Source: Devriesea agamarum
GTDB taxonomy: Bacteria > Actinomycetota > Actinomycetes > Actinomycetales > Dermabacteraceae
NCBI RefSeq assembly: GCF_900070355.1
Contig: NZ_LN849456.1
Location: 62,001-126,000, forward strand
Length of the DNA stretch: 64,000 nt
Direction: 5' to 3'
A program made the translations under genes and the position numbers. Below the pieces are notes generated by a model that did not search any database, had not been told where the DNA came from, and saw nothing but the letters and a program-made list of their open reading frames with translations. Below are positions 1 to 9,245 of the stretch, piece after piece (within the stretch, counting starts at the first letter, position 1; the number at the start of each line of letters is the position of its first letter).

Positions 1-1
1 G

Positions 2-889
2 GAGCATGCCGGCTCTGGCCGAGCCAAGGGCAGTCATCGTAGCTCCGCTCACGGAGATGTCACCGTGCTCATGGCCGTGTGGAAGGGGGACCGTCCGGAG
101 CTTTTAGCTCAGGCGTTGCGCTCGGCAGGGCCTGAGCAGACTCTTCCGCCCCGGGAGATCCTGGTGATGGTGGACGGTCCGCTCACTGCTGAGTTGGACG
201 CTGTGCTGGACCAGGCCTCGCGCCAGGCACAAGACCACGGCGAGGTGCCGGTGCGCATTATTCGCTGTGCTGAACACCGGGGACTGGCCGACACTCTTGC
301 CGACGGCGTCCGACAGGCTCGCACCGAGCTCATTGCCCGGGCTGACGCCGACGACATCAACGCGCCCGACCGTCTGGCACGGCAAGTACCGTTCCTCATT
401 GACAATGACGTGGATATCCTCGGCAGCGCCATGCGGGAAATTGGGGCGGATGGATCTCCGGTAGCTGGAGCACCGGTGCGCACCCGTCCGATAGACCAAG
501 CCGAGATCCGCCGTTACGCACGCACCCACAACCCGTTCCAGCATCCGACGGTGCTGATGCGTCGCCGCGTGGTGCTGAACGCAGGTAACTACCACCGAAT
601 GCCCTATCTGGAAGACTGGTGGCTGTGGATCCGGATGCTCATGATTGGTGCCCGGGCTGCAAATCTCAACGAACCGTTGGTGTCCTATCGCGTAGACGCT
701 GGCCTGTATGCCCGGCGAGGTGGTCTGGAACTTGTGAAAAGCGATATCCGATTGCACCGCCTTTTGGTAACGACCGGTTTCACCCCGTGGCCGCTAGCGC
801 TGCGGAACTTGGCGGTGCGGATCGCCTACCGTGTGGTTCCCAATCGGCTGCGGTCGCGGATGCACCGGCTGTTGGTGAATCGAGTGTGA
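2..889 (+). CDS. Family 2 glycosyltransferase (5' end probably outside the window)
   Basis: GT-A fold inverting glycosyltransferase, likely adding a sugar to a cell-wall polysaccharide. The frame is open from base 2. The first start codons inside the window are GTG 65 and ATG 71, but both fall inside the first beta strand of the domain (DVTVLMAV), so the true start probably lies upstream. Visible motifs are the ADADD metal-binding motif around residue 95 counted from GTG 65, and LEDWWLWIRM in the acceptor-side region. It is followed by glf, glfT2 and wzm/wzt on the same strand, so a role in starting or decorating a galactofuranose polymer is inferred. The acceptor cannot be told from sequence. 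Confidence 0.85.
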   Translation, partial: EHAGSGRAKGSHRSSAHGDVTVLMAVWKGDRPELLAQALRSAGPEQTLPPREILVMVDGPLTAELDAVLDQASRQAQDHGEVPVRIIRCAEHRGLADTLADGVRQARTELIARADADDINAPDRLARQVPFLIDNDVDILGSAMREIGADGSPVAGAPVRTRPIDQAEIRRYARTHNPFQHPTVLMRRRVVLNAGNYHRMPYLEDWWLWIRMLMIGARAANLNEPLVSYRVDAGLYARRGGLELVKSDIRLHRLLVTTGFTPWPLALRNLAVRIAYRVVPNRLRSRMHRLLVNRV

Positions 890-974
890 TGTATGACCCG
901 CCTGCAGACTTTGGCAATACGTCCTTCACAAGGCCTGCACGGTGCTTAGGTTACTGTGAAGGGCGTTCTTATGA

Positions 975-2206
<1,232 letters not shown>

Positions 2207-2207
<1 letters not shown>

Positions 2208-4267
2208 TGAGTGCCAAGACCCAGAAAAACAGCAATGCTAAAGACGAGCCGCTCGCCATTGAGCACGGCGAGGATCGTCGGGTTTTGCAACGCCTCATTT
2301 TCCCGACTGAAACCGCGCCCGACATTATCCCGCTGTATATCGAACGCGGTCAGGCCCGGAACACGTCGGCTGGAGGCTCCTTTGGCCTCGGTTCCGGCAA
2401 AGAGCGCGGCACCCAGACTGATATTCGCCAGTTCGTGAACAGTCAGCCCATGCTCGATGCCTCCGAGCTCGTGGCGCGCCACAGCGTTCGGGTTCCCTCC
2501 GGTGAGATGCGTTCGTTCGGCACCTACTTCAACGCGTTCCCGGCGAGCTACTGGCGCCGCTGGACACCCGTGCGGGAAGTACGCTTGACCATCTCCACCA
2601 AGGGGACCGGCCAGATCATCGTGTACCGCTCGAACGCCCGTGGCAGCATGCAGCGGCACGATCTGCGACGGGTCAGCGGAAACACGGTCACCGTGTTCGA
2701 CCTTCCGCTGGCGGCTTTCGGAGACGGCGGCTGGTACTGGTTCGATATTCACGGCGGCACCAGCGAAATTACCGTGCTCGAAGCGGACTGGAGCACCGAT
2801 GCGAGCCTCGCCCGCACTCGCGGCACCATTTCAATCTCGATGACCACGATGAACAAGGTGTCGTACTGTCTCGACAATATTCGTGCGATCTCGGAAGATC
2901 CCGCGGTGCGCGAAGTGCTGGACACCATGTATGTCATCGATCAAGGCTCTGACCGCCTACGCGATCACGCTGAGGACCTGGCGCCGCTGGCCAAAGAGAT
3001 GGGTGATCAGCTCACCATCATCGAACAGGGAAACATCGGTGGCTCCGGCGGGTTCTCCCGCGGCATGTATGAAACCACCAAAGCGGGCCGTTCAACGTAC
3101 GTGGTCAACAGCGACGACGACATCGTCATCGAGCCCGAATCGCTTCTTCGCTTAGTAACCTTCGCGGACTACGCGACCACCCCGACCCTGGTCGGGGCAC
3201 ACATGTTCGACTTGAACAACCGGTCGGTTCTGCATACCTTCGGCGAAATCGTCGATCCGTGGCGCATTCAGCCCGCTCTGCCCCACGACGACATGGTGCT
3301 CGGCCACGACTTCTCCGAGTCGGGGCTGCGCTCAACGCCCTGGCTGCATCGCCGAGTCGATGTGGACTACAACGGCTGGTGGATGTGCCTCATTCCGGTC
3401 GAGGCGATTCGCAAGATCGGTTTATCGCTGCCGGTCTTCATTAAATGGGACGACGCCGAATACGGTCTGCGCGCGCGCAACGCCGGATTCCCCACGGTGA
3501 GCCTGCCCGGCGCCGGTGTTTGGCACATTAGCTGGACTGATAAGGACGACCTGGTCGGTTGGCAGGCCTACTTCCACGAGCGCAACCGGATCATCACCGC
3601 GCTGCTGCACTCGCCCTACGATCACGGCGGACGAGTGGTCAAAGAGTCGCAGTTCATGGACATCAAACACATCCTGTCCATGCAGTACTACACCCAGAAG
3701 GGTCGTTTAATGGCCCAGCGGGATGTGCTGGATGGCCCCGACGCGCTGCACGGCAACATCGGAACTAAACTGCCGGAAATCCGCGCATTGGCCGCATCAT
3801 TCTCTGATGCGCACGGTGGCAAAGACGTGACGGACTTTCCGCCTACTAAGGTGGATAAGCCTCCGCACAAGGGACGACCGTTCTCCCAGCCATGGCGTCC
3901 GCTCGTTCCGCTGTGGACCCTGAAGACCCTCGCCCGCCAGTTCGCGGTGAAGCCTAAGCCAGGGAGCGACAAGAACCCGCAGGCAGTTATCGCCCACCAG
4001 GATGCTCGCTGGTGGCGGCTCGCGCACTACGACAGCGCACTGGTCTCCAATGCGGAGGGCACCCAGGTGTCCTGGTATCGCCGCGACCCCGAGACCTCCC
4101 GCGAAATGCTGGTCGATGCCGTTAAAGTCCACGCCGAACTGTTCCGCCGCTGGTCACAGCTGCGCGATGACTACCGTGAGGCAGCCGGACGGATCTGTTC
4201 ACTCGAGGCCTGGGAAAAGACCTTCGAGGCGGCGACGCCGAAGAGCACGGAGGGCTCGGCCCGGTGA
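2207..4267 (+). CDS. glfT2: GlfT2-like galactofuranosyltransferase
   Basis: Polymerising galactofuranosyltransferase that uses UDP-Galf to extend a galactan chain at the inner membrane face. The 686 aa protein has an N-terminal beta-sandwich region, a GT-A domain with DDD at residues 303-305 (metal/UDP binding), WDDAE at 414-418 and a following WH at 439-440, which match the catalytic landmarks of mycobacterial GlfT2. A helical C-terminal part follows. It overlaps glf by 1 nt and the permease gene by 4 nt (GTGA). Only one Galf transferase is visible, together with the GT2 at the left edge. In mycolata this enzyme makes arabinogalactan, but nothing for arabinan is seen here, so the product may be another galactofuranan (inference). 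Confidence 0.9.
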
Positions 4268-5160
4268 GTATTGCGGTCCCAAGCCGGGTTGAGCGCGCCG
4301 AAGGGTGGCGCTCACCCGGCCAGGATTCCGGATGGTTAAACCCATTCGTCAATCGGTTCCTGCTGCACCTTTTGGTGAAGAAAGAACTGCGGGTGCGCTA
4401 CCGCGGCAGCATGCTCGGTATGGCGTGGAGCTACGTCAAACCCGCCGTCCAGTTCATCGTGTTCTACATAGCCCTGGGCGTGTTCTTGGAACTCAACAAG
4501 GGCGTACACAACTATGCGGTGTACCTGTTTTCCGGCATCGTGGTGATTAACCTTTTCGGTGAAACCCTCGGGAACTGCACGCGGTCCATCACGGGAAATG
4601 ATTCCTTGGTCCGGAAGATCTATCTGCCGACGGAACTTTTTCCTTACTCGTCGATGATCGTGGCGCTTATCCACTTCATTCCGCAGCTTCTGGTGCTGGC
4701 GGTGGGTGCGCTGCTCGTCGGCTGGAGCCCCGGCCTCATGCAGCTCGGGGCGATTGCGCTGGGTTTAATCATCCTGATCATGCTGACGCTCGGACTCGGT
4801 ATGCTCACAGCCGCTTTAAATGCGGCTTTCCGCGATATTGAAAACTTCGTGGACATGATCGTGATGGTGCTGACCTGGACGTCCCCGATCATGTACCAGA
4901 TTACGAAGGTGCGCCACGCGGTGGGTGACGGAGTCCTATACCTGCTTTACTCGCTCAACCCCCTCACCATTGTGGTCGAGCTTTTCCACTACGGTTTTTG
5001 GCAGCACACCGATGGTGTGCAGCTCGATGCGGGGCAGGCAGCGGTCTACAACCAGATTCATGGATTGTGGTGGGCGGGCCTATTGATTGCGCTCGCAGTG
5101 TTCGTGATCGGCAACTTCGTGTTCGAGCGCTCGAAGCGCTCGTTCGCGCAAACGCTGTGA
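4264..5160 (+). CDS. wzm: ABC-2 polysaccharide export permease (Wzm-like)
   Basis: Membrane half of an ABC exporter for a lipid-linked polysaccharide. The 298 aa protein begins with an amphipathic segment and KKELRVRYRGSMLGMAW, the cytoplasmic gate-helix region typical of ABC-2 O-antigen/teichoic acid permeases, followed by about six hydrophobic segments. GTG 4264 overlaps the glfT2 stop (GTGA). The partner ATPase starts 10 nt downstream. By analogy with mycobacterial Rv3781/Rv3783, which export galactan, the substrate is probably the galactofuranan made by this operon. Confidence 0.9.
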   Translation: MSIAVPSRVERAEGWRSPGQDSGWLNPFVNRFLLHLLVKKELRVRYRGSMLGMAWSYVKPAVQFIVFYIALGVFLELNKGVHNYAVYLFSGIVVINLFGETLGNCTRSITGNDSLVRKIYLPTELFPYSSMIVALIHFIPQLLVLAVGALLVGWSPGLMQLGAIALGLIILIMLTLGLGMLTAALNAAFRDIENFVDMIVMVLTWTSPIMYQITKVRHAVGDGVLYLLYSLNPLTIVVELFHYGFWQHTDGVQLDAGQAAVYNQIHGLWWAGLLIALAVFVIGNFVFERSKRSFAQTL

Positions 5161-5170
5161 GAGAGGCGAG

Positions 5171-5947
5171 ATGAGTACGCAGCAACCCGAGGTGGCCGGG
5201 GGCACGGATGCGCGGAACGCGACCAGTCACGACATGATCCGGATTGAAAACGTCACGAAGCGTTTCGTTCTAAACCATAATCATTCGCTCAAAGAACTCG
5301 CCTTTGCCGCGTTGCAGCGAAAGAAATTGTCCGACTCCTTCACGGCCCTGTCGGGAATTGATCTGAGAGTGGGGGCCGGGGAAACCGTCGGCCTGATCGG
5401 CTGGAATGGTTCGGGTAAGTCAACACTGCTGAAAACGATTTCAGGTGTTCTGTTCCCGGACGAGGGCCGAGTTTTGGTGCGAGGCCGAGTCGCCGGCCTG
5501 ATCGAAGTGGGTGCTGGCTTTCACCCGGATCTTTCTGGCCGTGAGAACGTCTACCTTAACGGGGCGATTCTCGGTATGGACCGGGAAAGCATCGATGCCT
5601 GTTTCGATGACATCGTGGCATTCAGTGAAATTGAAGAGTTCATCGATAACGACGTGAAGTACTACAGCTCCGGTATGTTCTTGCGTCTCGCCTTTTCGGT
5701 CGCTGTCCACACCAACCCGGATATCTTCCTCGTCGACGAAATTCTGTCGGTCGGGGACGAGCCGTTCCAGCGCAAATGTCTTGACCGGATTCACTCGCTT
5801 CAGGAGGCAGGCCGCACCATGGTCGTGGTCTCCCACGAGCTCGACATGCTCGAAAAGCTGTGTAGCCGAATCGTGTACCTGAAGCAAGGCAAGATCGAGT
5901 ACGACGGCGCTCCCGCCGAGGCGATCTCGCGCCTGCGTGCTGCCTAG
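5171..5947 (+). CDS. wzt: ABC exporter ATP-binding protein (Wzt-like)
   Basis: ATPase energising export of the lipid-linked galactan through the preceding permease. Walker A is GWNGSGKST, the signature loop is YYSSGMFLRLAFSVAV (a Wzt/TagH-type variant rather than LSGGQ) and Walker B is DIFLVDEILSVGDEPF. At 258 aa it lacks the C-terminal carbohydrate-binding domain found in O-antigen Wzt proteins that recognise a capped chain, so recognition of a terminal modification is unlikely. The start at ATG 5171 follows GAGAGGCGAG. It is the last gene of the operon; no clear terminator is seen in the 128 nt after it. Confidence 0.93.
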   Translation: MSTQQPEVAGGTDARNATSHDMIRIENVTKRFVLNHNHSLKELAFAALQRKKLSDSFTALSGIDLRVGAGETVGLIGWNGSGKSTLLKTISGVLFPDEGRVLVRGRVAGLIEVGAGFHPDLSGRENVYLNGAILGMDRESIDACFDDIVAFSEIEEFIDNDVKYYSSGMFLRLAFSVAVHTNPDIFLVDEILSVGDEPFQRKCLDRIHSLQEAGRTMVVVSHELDMLEKLCSRIVYLKQGKIEYDGAPAEAISRLRAA

Positions 5948-6075
5948 CGCTAACTCGCTGAGGTACCCGTTTACCAGACGTGAGGCGTCCGATCGCTTCT
6001 AGCTGGGGGTATCCGTGAATGAACCGACTGGCCGAGAGTAACCATGGCTGCGCTGGATAGCTCAGGTCACCTGGC

Positions 6076-7050
6076 TTAAGAGCTGAGCTTAGGTAGCTGT
6101 TCATCCGCTCTCTGCCGCGCAGTGAGTCCTCTCGGAGAGGCCACCACGCAGGAGCCGCTGAGCCAGGTGCGAAGCGCATCGGCGATACTCGGTTGCTGGG
6201 GGGATGACTGGGATACCGCATCGAAGATGTGACCCTGCCATAAAAGCGGCTGGTTGGGTTCTGCTTGACGCAGGCCCGGCGATAATCCGTCTGACGCTGA
6301 CGCTGACGCTGACGCTGACGCTGACGCTGACGCTGACGGGGCCGGTCCCACCCAATCCGATGGCGCGTCAAGAAGATCATCCGGCATAGCGCGCACCTCG
6401 CTAATCCAGTCGTGAACCAGCGGTGGGAGCGGGCCAGGCCACGCCGGGGTGAGGCCTACCGTCTGCACGGCTATTACCTCAGCGTCGGTGAGCGCTGATG
6501 CGGGCAGTGCCATGACTTCGTCCGGACGGTCGGTGGCAATAGCCCCCACAACGATGTCCTGCCACATCTCCTCAGCCGCTAGTTCACTGAGTAAACGCTG
6601 GTTATTCAGCGAATCGAGGTTGGCCTCAGCGAAGCTGCTGCCAGGAGTCTTACGGGCTGTATCAGCGAAGCCGCTGGCATGGGGCTCGCCGCAGGGGGCG
6701 TGGCGAGTCCTGTCTTCCGGTGCGGTGTGGCTGCCAAAACGGTTGCCCGGACCCGGTAGGACGGTAATGCCGCGCAGCCAGGCTGCGATGGCCAGCACGG
6801 TCGTCTTCCAATGAGCGCCCAGGTCGAGCACAAGGGCATCTCCCGGGTTGAGAAACATCTCTTGCTGGAAATGGTTAGCGGTTTTGCTGACCCAGTTCAC
6901 TAGAACGTGCCCGGACAGTTCCACCCGTTCATCGCTGCCATCAGGGGTTCCGTACCATATGAGCGCGGGTCGGGAACCGCGCTCTCGCCAGGCCCGCATG
7001 AGATCGGCGCCGGTGTTAGATGCGCTGGTAAGGGGCTCATAGGTGAACAT
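6076..7050 (-). CDS. TIGR03089 family protein with a Ser-Ala repeat tract
   Basis: Actinobacterial protein related to the N-terminal part of AMP-binding acyl-CoA synthetases but without adenylation motifs (LMRAWRERGSRPALIWYGTPDG at the start, LDLGAHWKTTVLAIAAWLRG further on). Function is unknown. M. tuberculosis Rv3268 occupies a comparable position near fbiB and whiB2. At 324 aa it seems longer than family members as I recall them. The extra length includes an insert rich in Arg, Thr and Pro and a (Ser-Ala)8 tract encoded by eight exact hexanucleotides. The start ATG 7050 has only a weak purine stretch upstream. It is transcribed away from cofE's side of the region as a single gene. Confidence 0.75.
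   Translation of the reverse strand: MFTYEPLTSASNTGADLMRAWRERGSRPALIWYGTPDGSDERVELSGHVLVNWVSKTANHFQQEMFLNPGDALVLDLGAHWKTTVLAIAAWLRGITVLPGPGNRFGSHTAPEDRTRHAPCGEPHASGFADTARKTPGSSFAEANLDSLNNQRLLSELAAEEMWQDIVVGAIATDRPDEVMALPASALTDAEVIAVQTVGLTPAWPGPLPPLVHDWISEVRAMPDDLLDAPSDWVGPAPSASASASASASASASDGLSPGLRQAEPNQPLLWQGHIFDAVSQSSPQQPSIADALRTWLSGSCVVASPRGLTARQRADEQLPKLSS
6291..6338. repeat. Hexanucleotide microsatellite (CTGACG)8 inside a coding region
   Basis: Eight perfect tandem copies of CTGACG. On the minus strand they encode alternating Ser and Ala near the C-terminal part of the TIGR03089 protein. Because the unit is two codons, gain or loss of copies changes tract length without shifting frame. 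Confidence 0.95.
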
Positions 7051-7289
7051 CGGCAGACTCTCTACTGGCGGTGGGCGGGTATGGCGGAGAACGTCCGCGA
7101 ATATGGGTTGCGGTCGTGCTGTGGGCGAGCGTTATGAATATCGAGGTCGCCCACGCTCGATAGGGGAATCCTCATGAGTGTGGACCACGGTTACGAGTAT
7201 GGGCGACGGCCAAAGTATTAAGCGTTTGAATAGCTAGTCCTGAAATAACTGGAAACAACTAGCCGCCGCGGTCACGCGCCTGGGCCGCC

Positions 7290-8516
7290 TCAGGACGAGG
7301 ATACGGGGTCGGGCCGTTGGAGTTCGACGTGAGGTGGCAGATTCTCGGCACGCAATGCGACCCGAAGTCGTTCAGCGAGGGCGCCCATCTCCAGCAGAAG
7401 AGCCACGCCAGCAGAGGTACCGGGATCGATGCTGGACGGGGGAGTGAGTGCGATGCGTGAACCATGAAGCTCAACCTCGATACCGGTGCCGGTGACGAAT
7501 CGAGTTGTCTCCGGGGGATACTCGGCTGAGCCGATGGCGATGTTGATGGCGCGCCGACGCCGTACATCGTCTGGTTCAGGATCGACACTGGCAGGTTCGA
7601 CGCAGGCTAAATCGATGCCCAGCGCCACCCAGACCGATTCCAGACTTGCATACGGGAACCAGTCTGTGCCGTCCGTGCGATTAAGAAGCCGGGCAGAATG
7701 CTCCTGACCATCGACCAAATGGGCCAGTCCGCGCACAATCACCACGGGGACCCCGTTGGACTTGGTGCGGGCCAGGTCGCAGGCGGCACAGATTTCGTCG
7801 GCGACCGCTCGAACGGTCACGTTCAGTTGGCGACCCGTTCTATCAGGCGTCCCCCTCAGGTCTTCGAGGACGGTTAATCCGCTGGCGCCGAGTGCAATGT
7901 CGGCGACCCCGAACCGCCACGGTCGGGACACCGTATCGGTGAGAAGCACGCCCATGCGGACCCCAGTGGACTTTTCAAGCGCGGCTCGGATGGTGTGTGC
8001 ATGAGCATCGGCGTTGTCGGGCAGGATCACAATCTGTCCTTCGGGCGCATTCGATGCATCGATTCCCGCCGCAGCCATCACTGGTCCGGCCTGAGAGCGC
8101 ACGACGGTGGTGACTTTCGTTCCGCCAATCCGTCGGGCCACGATACTGTCCGTAGCGTGCGCGAGGACATCGGTATAGGAGTGCCGGCTCGCGGTCAGCC
8201 CCAATGATTTCGAGACAATTTTGGTGCTGATACACAAAATATCGCCATTCCTTATCGCTAGAGGAGAGCGATGCGGTGCGTGACCTATCGGTGGGGGTGC
8301 CAGGTGGGCGGTTAACAGGTCGGCTAGATCTGTTCCGGCTGTGATCTCCGGCAGATTCGGAATGGGGAGCGCGGTGATGCCCTGTGGGATTGCAGGTTGG
8401 TGGCCTGGCTGTCCGGGCGAGTTCAATAACGGATCATGTAACGGTGGGATGAGCGGTGGCGATGGCTGGACCTGTGACGGCGGTTTGGGTGCCGGTTTGG
8501 GTGATGACGTCGTCAT
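7290..8516 (-). CDS. cofE: Coenzyme F420-0:L-glutamate ligase (CofE type)
   Basis: Adds gamma-linked glutamates to coenzyme F420-0 using GTP. The domain runs from about residue 45 (ITALPIPNLPEITAGTDLAD) with GDILCISTKIVSKSLG, then LLTDTVSRPWRFGVADIALG, the family's metal/GTP-site signature, and IVRGLAHLVDGQ. The 408 aa protein carries an unusual proline-rich N-terminal stretch of about 40 residues. It lacks the nitroreductase domain fused to it in mycobacterial FbiB. The start ATG 8516 follows TAGGA at 7 nt. The partner fbiA/cofD, which sits beside fbiB in mycobacteria, is not in this window. The 239 nt between its stop and the neighbouring minus-strand gene hold nothing recognised. Confidence 0.9.
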   Translation of the reverse strand: MTTSSPKPAPKPPSQVQPSPPLIPPLHDPLLNSPGQPGHQPAIPQGITALPIPNLPEITAGTDLADLLTAHLAPPPIGHAPHRSPLAIRNGDILCISTKIVSKSLGLTASRHSYTDVLAHATDSIVARRIGGTKVTTVVRSQAGPVMAAAGIDASNAPEGQIVILPDNADAHAHTIRAALEKSTGVRMGVLLTDTVSRPWRFGVADIALGASGLTVLEDLRGTPDRTGRQLNVTVRAVADEICAACDLARTKSNGVPVVIVRGLAHLVDGQEHSARLLNRTDGTDWFPYASLESVWVALGIDLACVEPASVDPEPDDVRRRRAINIAIGSAEYPPETTRFVTGTGIEVELHGSRIALTPPSSIDPGTSAGVALLLEMGALAERLRVALRAENLPPHVELQRPDPVSSS

Positions 8517-8672
8517 AGTGTGTCCTAACCATGAGGTGGAAGGTGCGGTGCGCGGGCGAAGCTGACCGCGCAGTGCGTGGATCGTGGACTTGAGTCATTG
8601 GCCTTAAAGTGCCGATAGTCTAGGTGTCAGGGTCCGCTGATCGGTGAATATTCCATCTGCGAGCGGAATCGC

Positions 8673-8701
8673 TTGACGGGATCGACTTACACGGGTGTAA
8701 T
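8673..8701 (+). promoter_or_regulatory. Predicted distal promoter of whiB2 with an overlapping palindrome
   Basis: TTGACG at 8673-8678 and TGTAAT at 8696-8701 with a 17 nt spacer look like a housekeeping promoter. A perfect palindrome TTACAC-GG-GTGTAA (8687-8700) overlaps the spacer and -10, as expected of an operator. The implied leader is about 220 nt. The rest of the 411 nt between cofE and whiB2 contains the hairpin listed next and no gene. Confidence 0.5.
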
Positions 8702-8779
8702 TAAAGGTAATCCAGCTTTGCATTATTGGGGCATGGACCTCAGGGTGCGAGAACGCTCGGGAGGCACGCTCTGCCGGGC

Positions 8780-8810
8780 AACCTCGTACCGAACCCGCCG
8801 AGGTTTTGTT
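8780..8810 (+). terminator. Possible attenuator hairpin in the whiB2 leader
   Basis: Arms AACCTCG (8780-8786) and CGAGGTT (8799-8805) are perfectly complementary around a 12 nt loop and are followed by TTGTT. The stem is short, so this is a weak candidate for a premature terminator within the long whiB2 leader. Confidence 0.3.
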
Positions 8811-8927
8811 CCATCATGTGATCCGCACTACCATCGTGGATCATCAGATCGACCTCATGATCCGTTGTCGGTATGAAACCTGCAAGACCGGTCTGGACTC
8901 CTTGACCGTCGGAAGGAAACTGCCATT

Positions 8928-9233
8928 ATGTCCGAGAGTAGACGAGAGCACACCGTAGTCGAGCTGTCCCTGGTGGATCTCGGGTCCTTCGTCGACCTCG
9001 AAGAAGACGGTGGCGAGATGTCGTGGCAGGAACGTGCTCTGTGCGCCCAAACCGACCCCGAAGCGTTTTTCCCTGAAAAGGGCGGATCCACTCGGGAGGC
9101 GAAAAAAGTCTGTGTGTCCTGCGAAGTGCGTGCAGAATGCCTGGAATACGCCCTTGCGCATGATGAACGGTTCGGTATCTGGGGTGGCCTATCCGAACGC
9201 GAACGCCGCAAACTCAAGCGCCGGGCTGTCTGA
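8928..9233 (+). CDS. whiB2: WhiB-family [4Fe-4S] transcription factor, WhiB2/WhmD type
   Basis: Iron-sulfur regulator linked in mycobacteria and Streptomyces to septation and cell division. Cluster ligands are C39, C62, C65 and C71; the GIWGG turn is at 83-87 and is followed by a basic C-terminal RKLKRR. The sequence WQERALCAQTDPEAFFPEKG is characteristic of the WhiB2/WhmD branch. ATG 8928 follows GGAAGGAAA at good spacing. The position between cofE and the GT/DUF5719/metallopeptidase/manB block mirrors Rv3260c. The gene has a long upstream leader with its own promoter. Confidence 0.93.
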   Translation: MSESRREHTVVELSLVDLGSFVDLEEDGGEMSWQERALCAQTDPEAFFPEKGGSTREAKKVCVSCEVRAECLEYALAHDERFGIWGGLSERERRKLKRRAV

Positions 9234-9245
9234 GCCCGGCTGATC

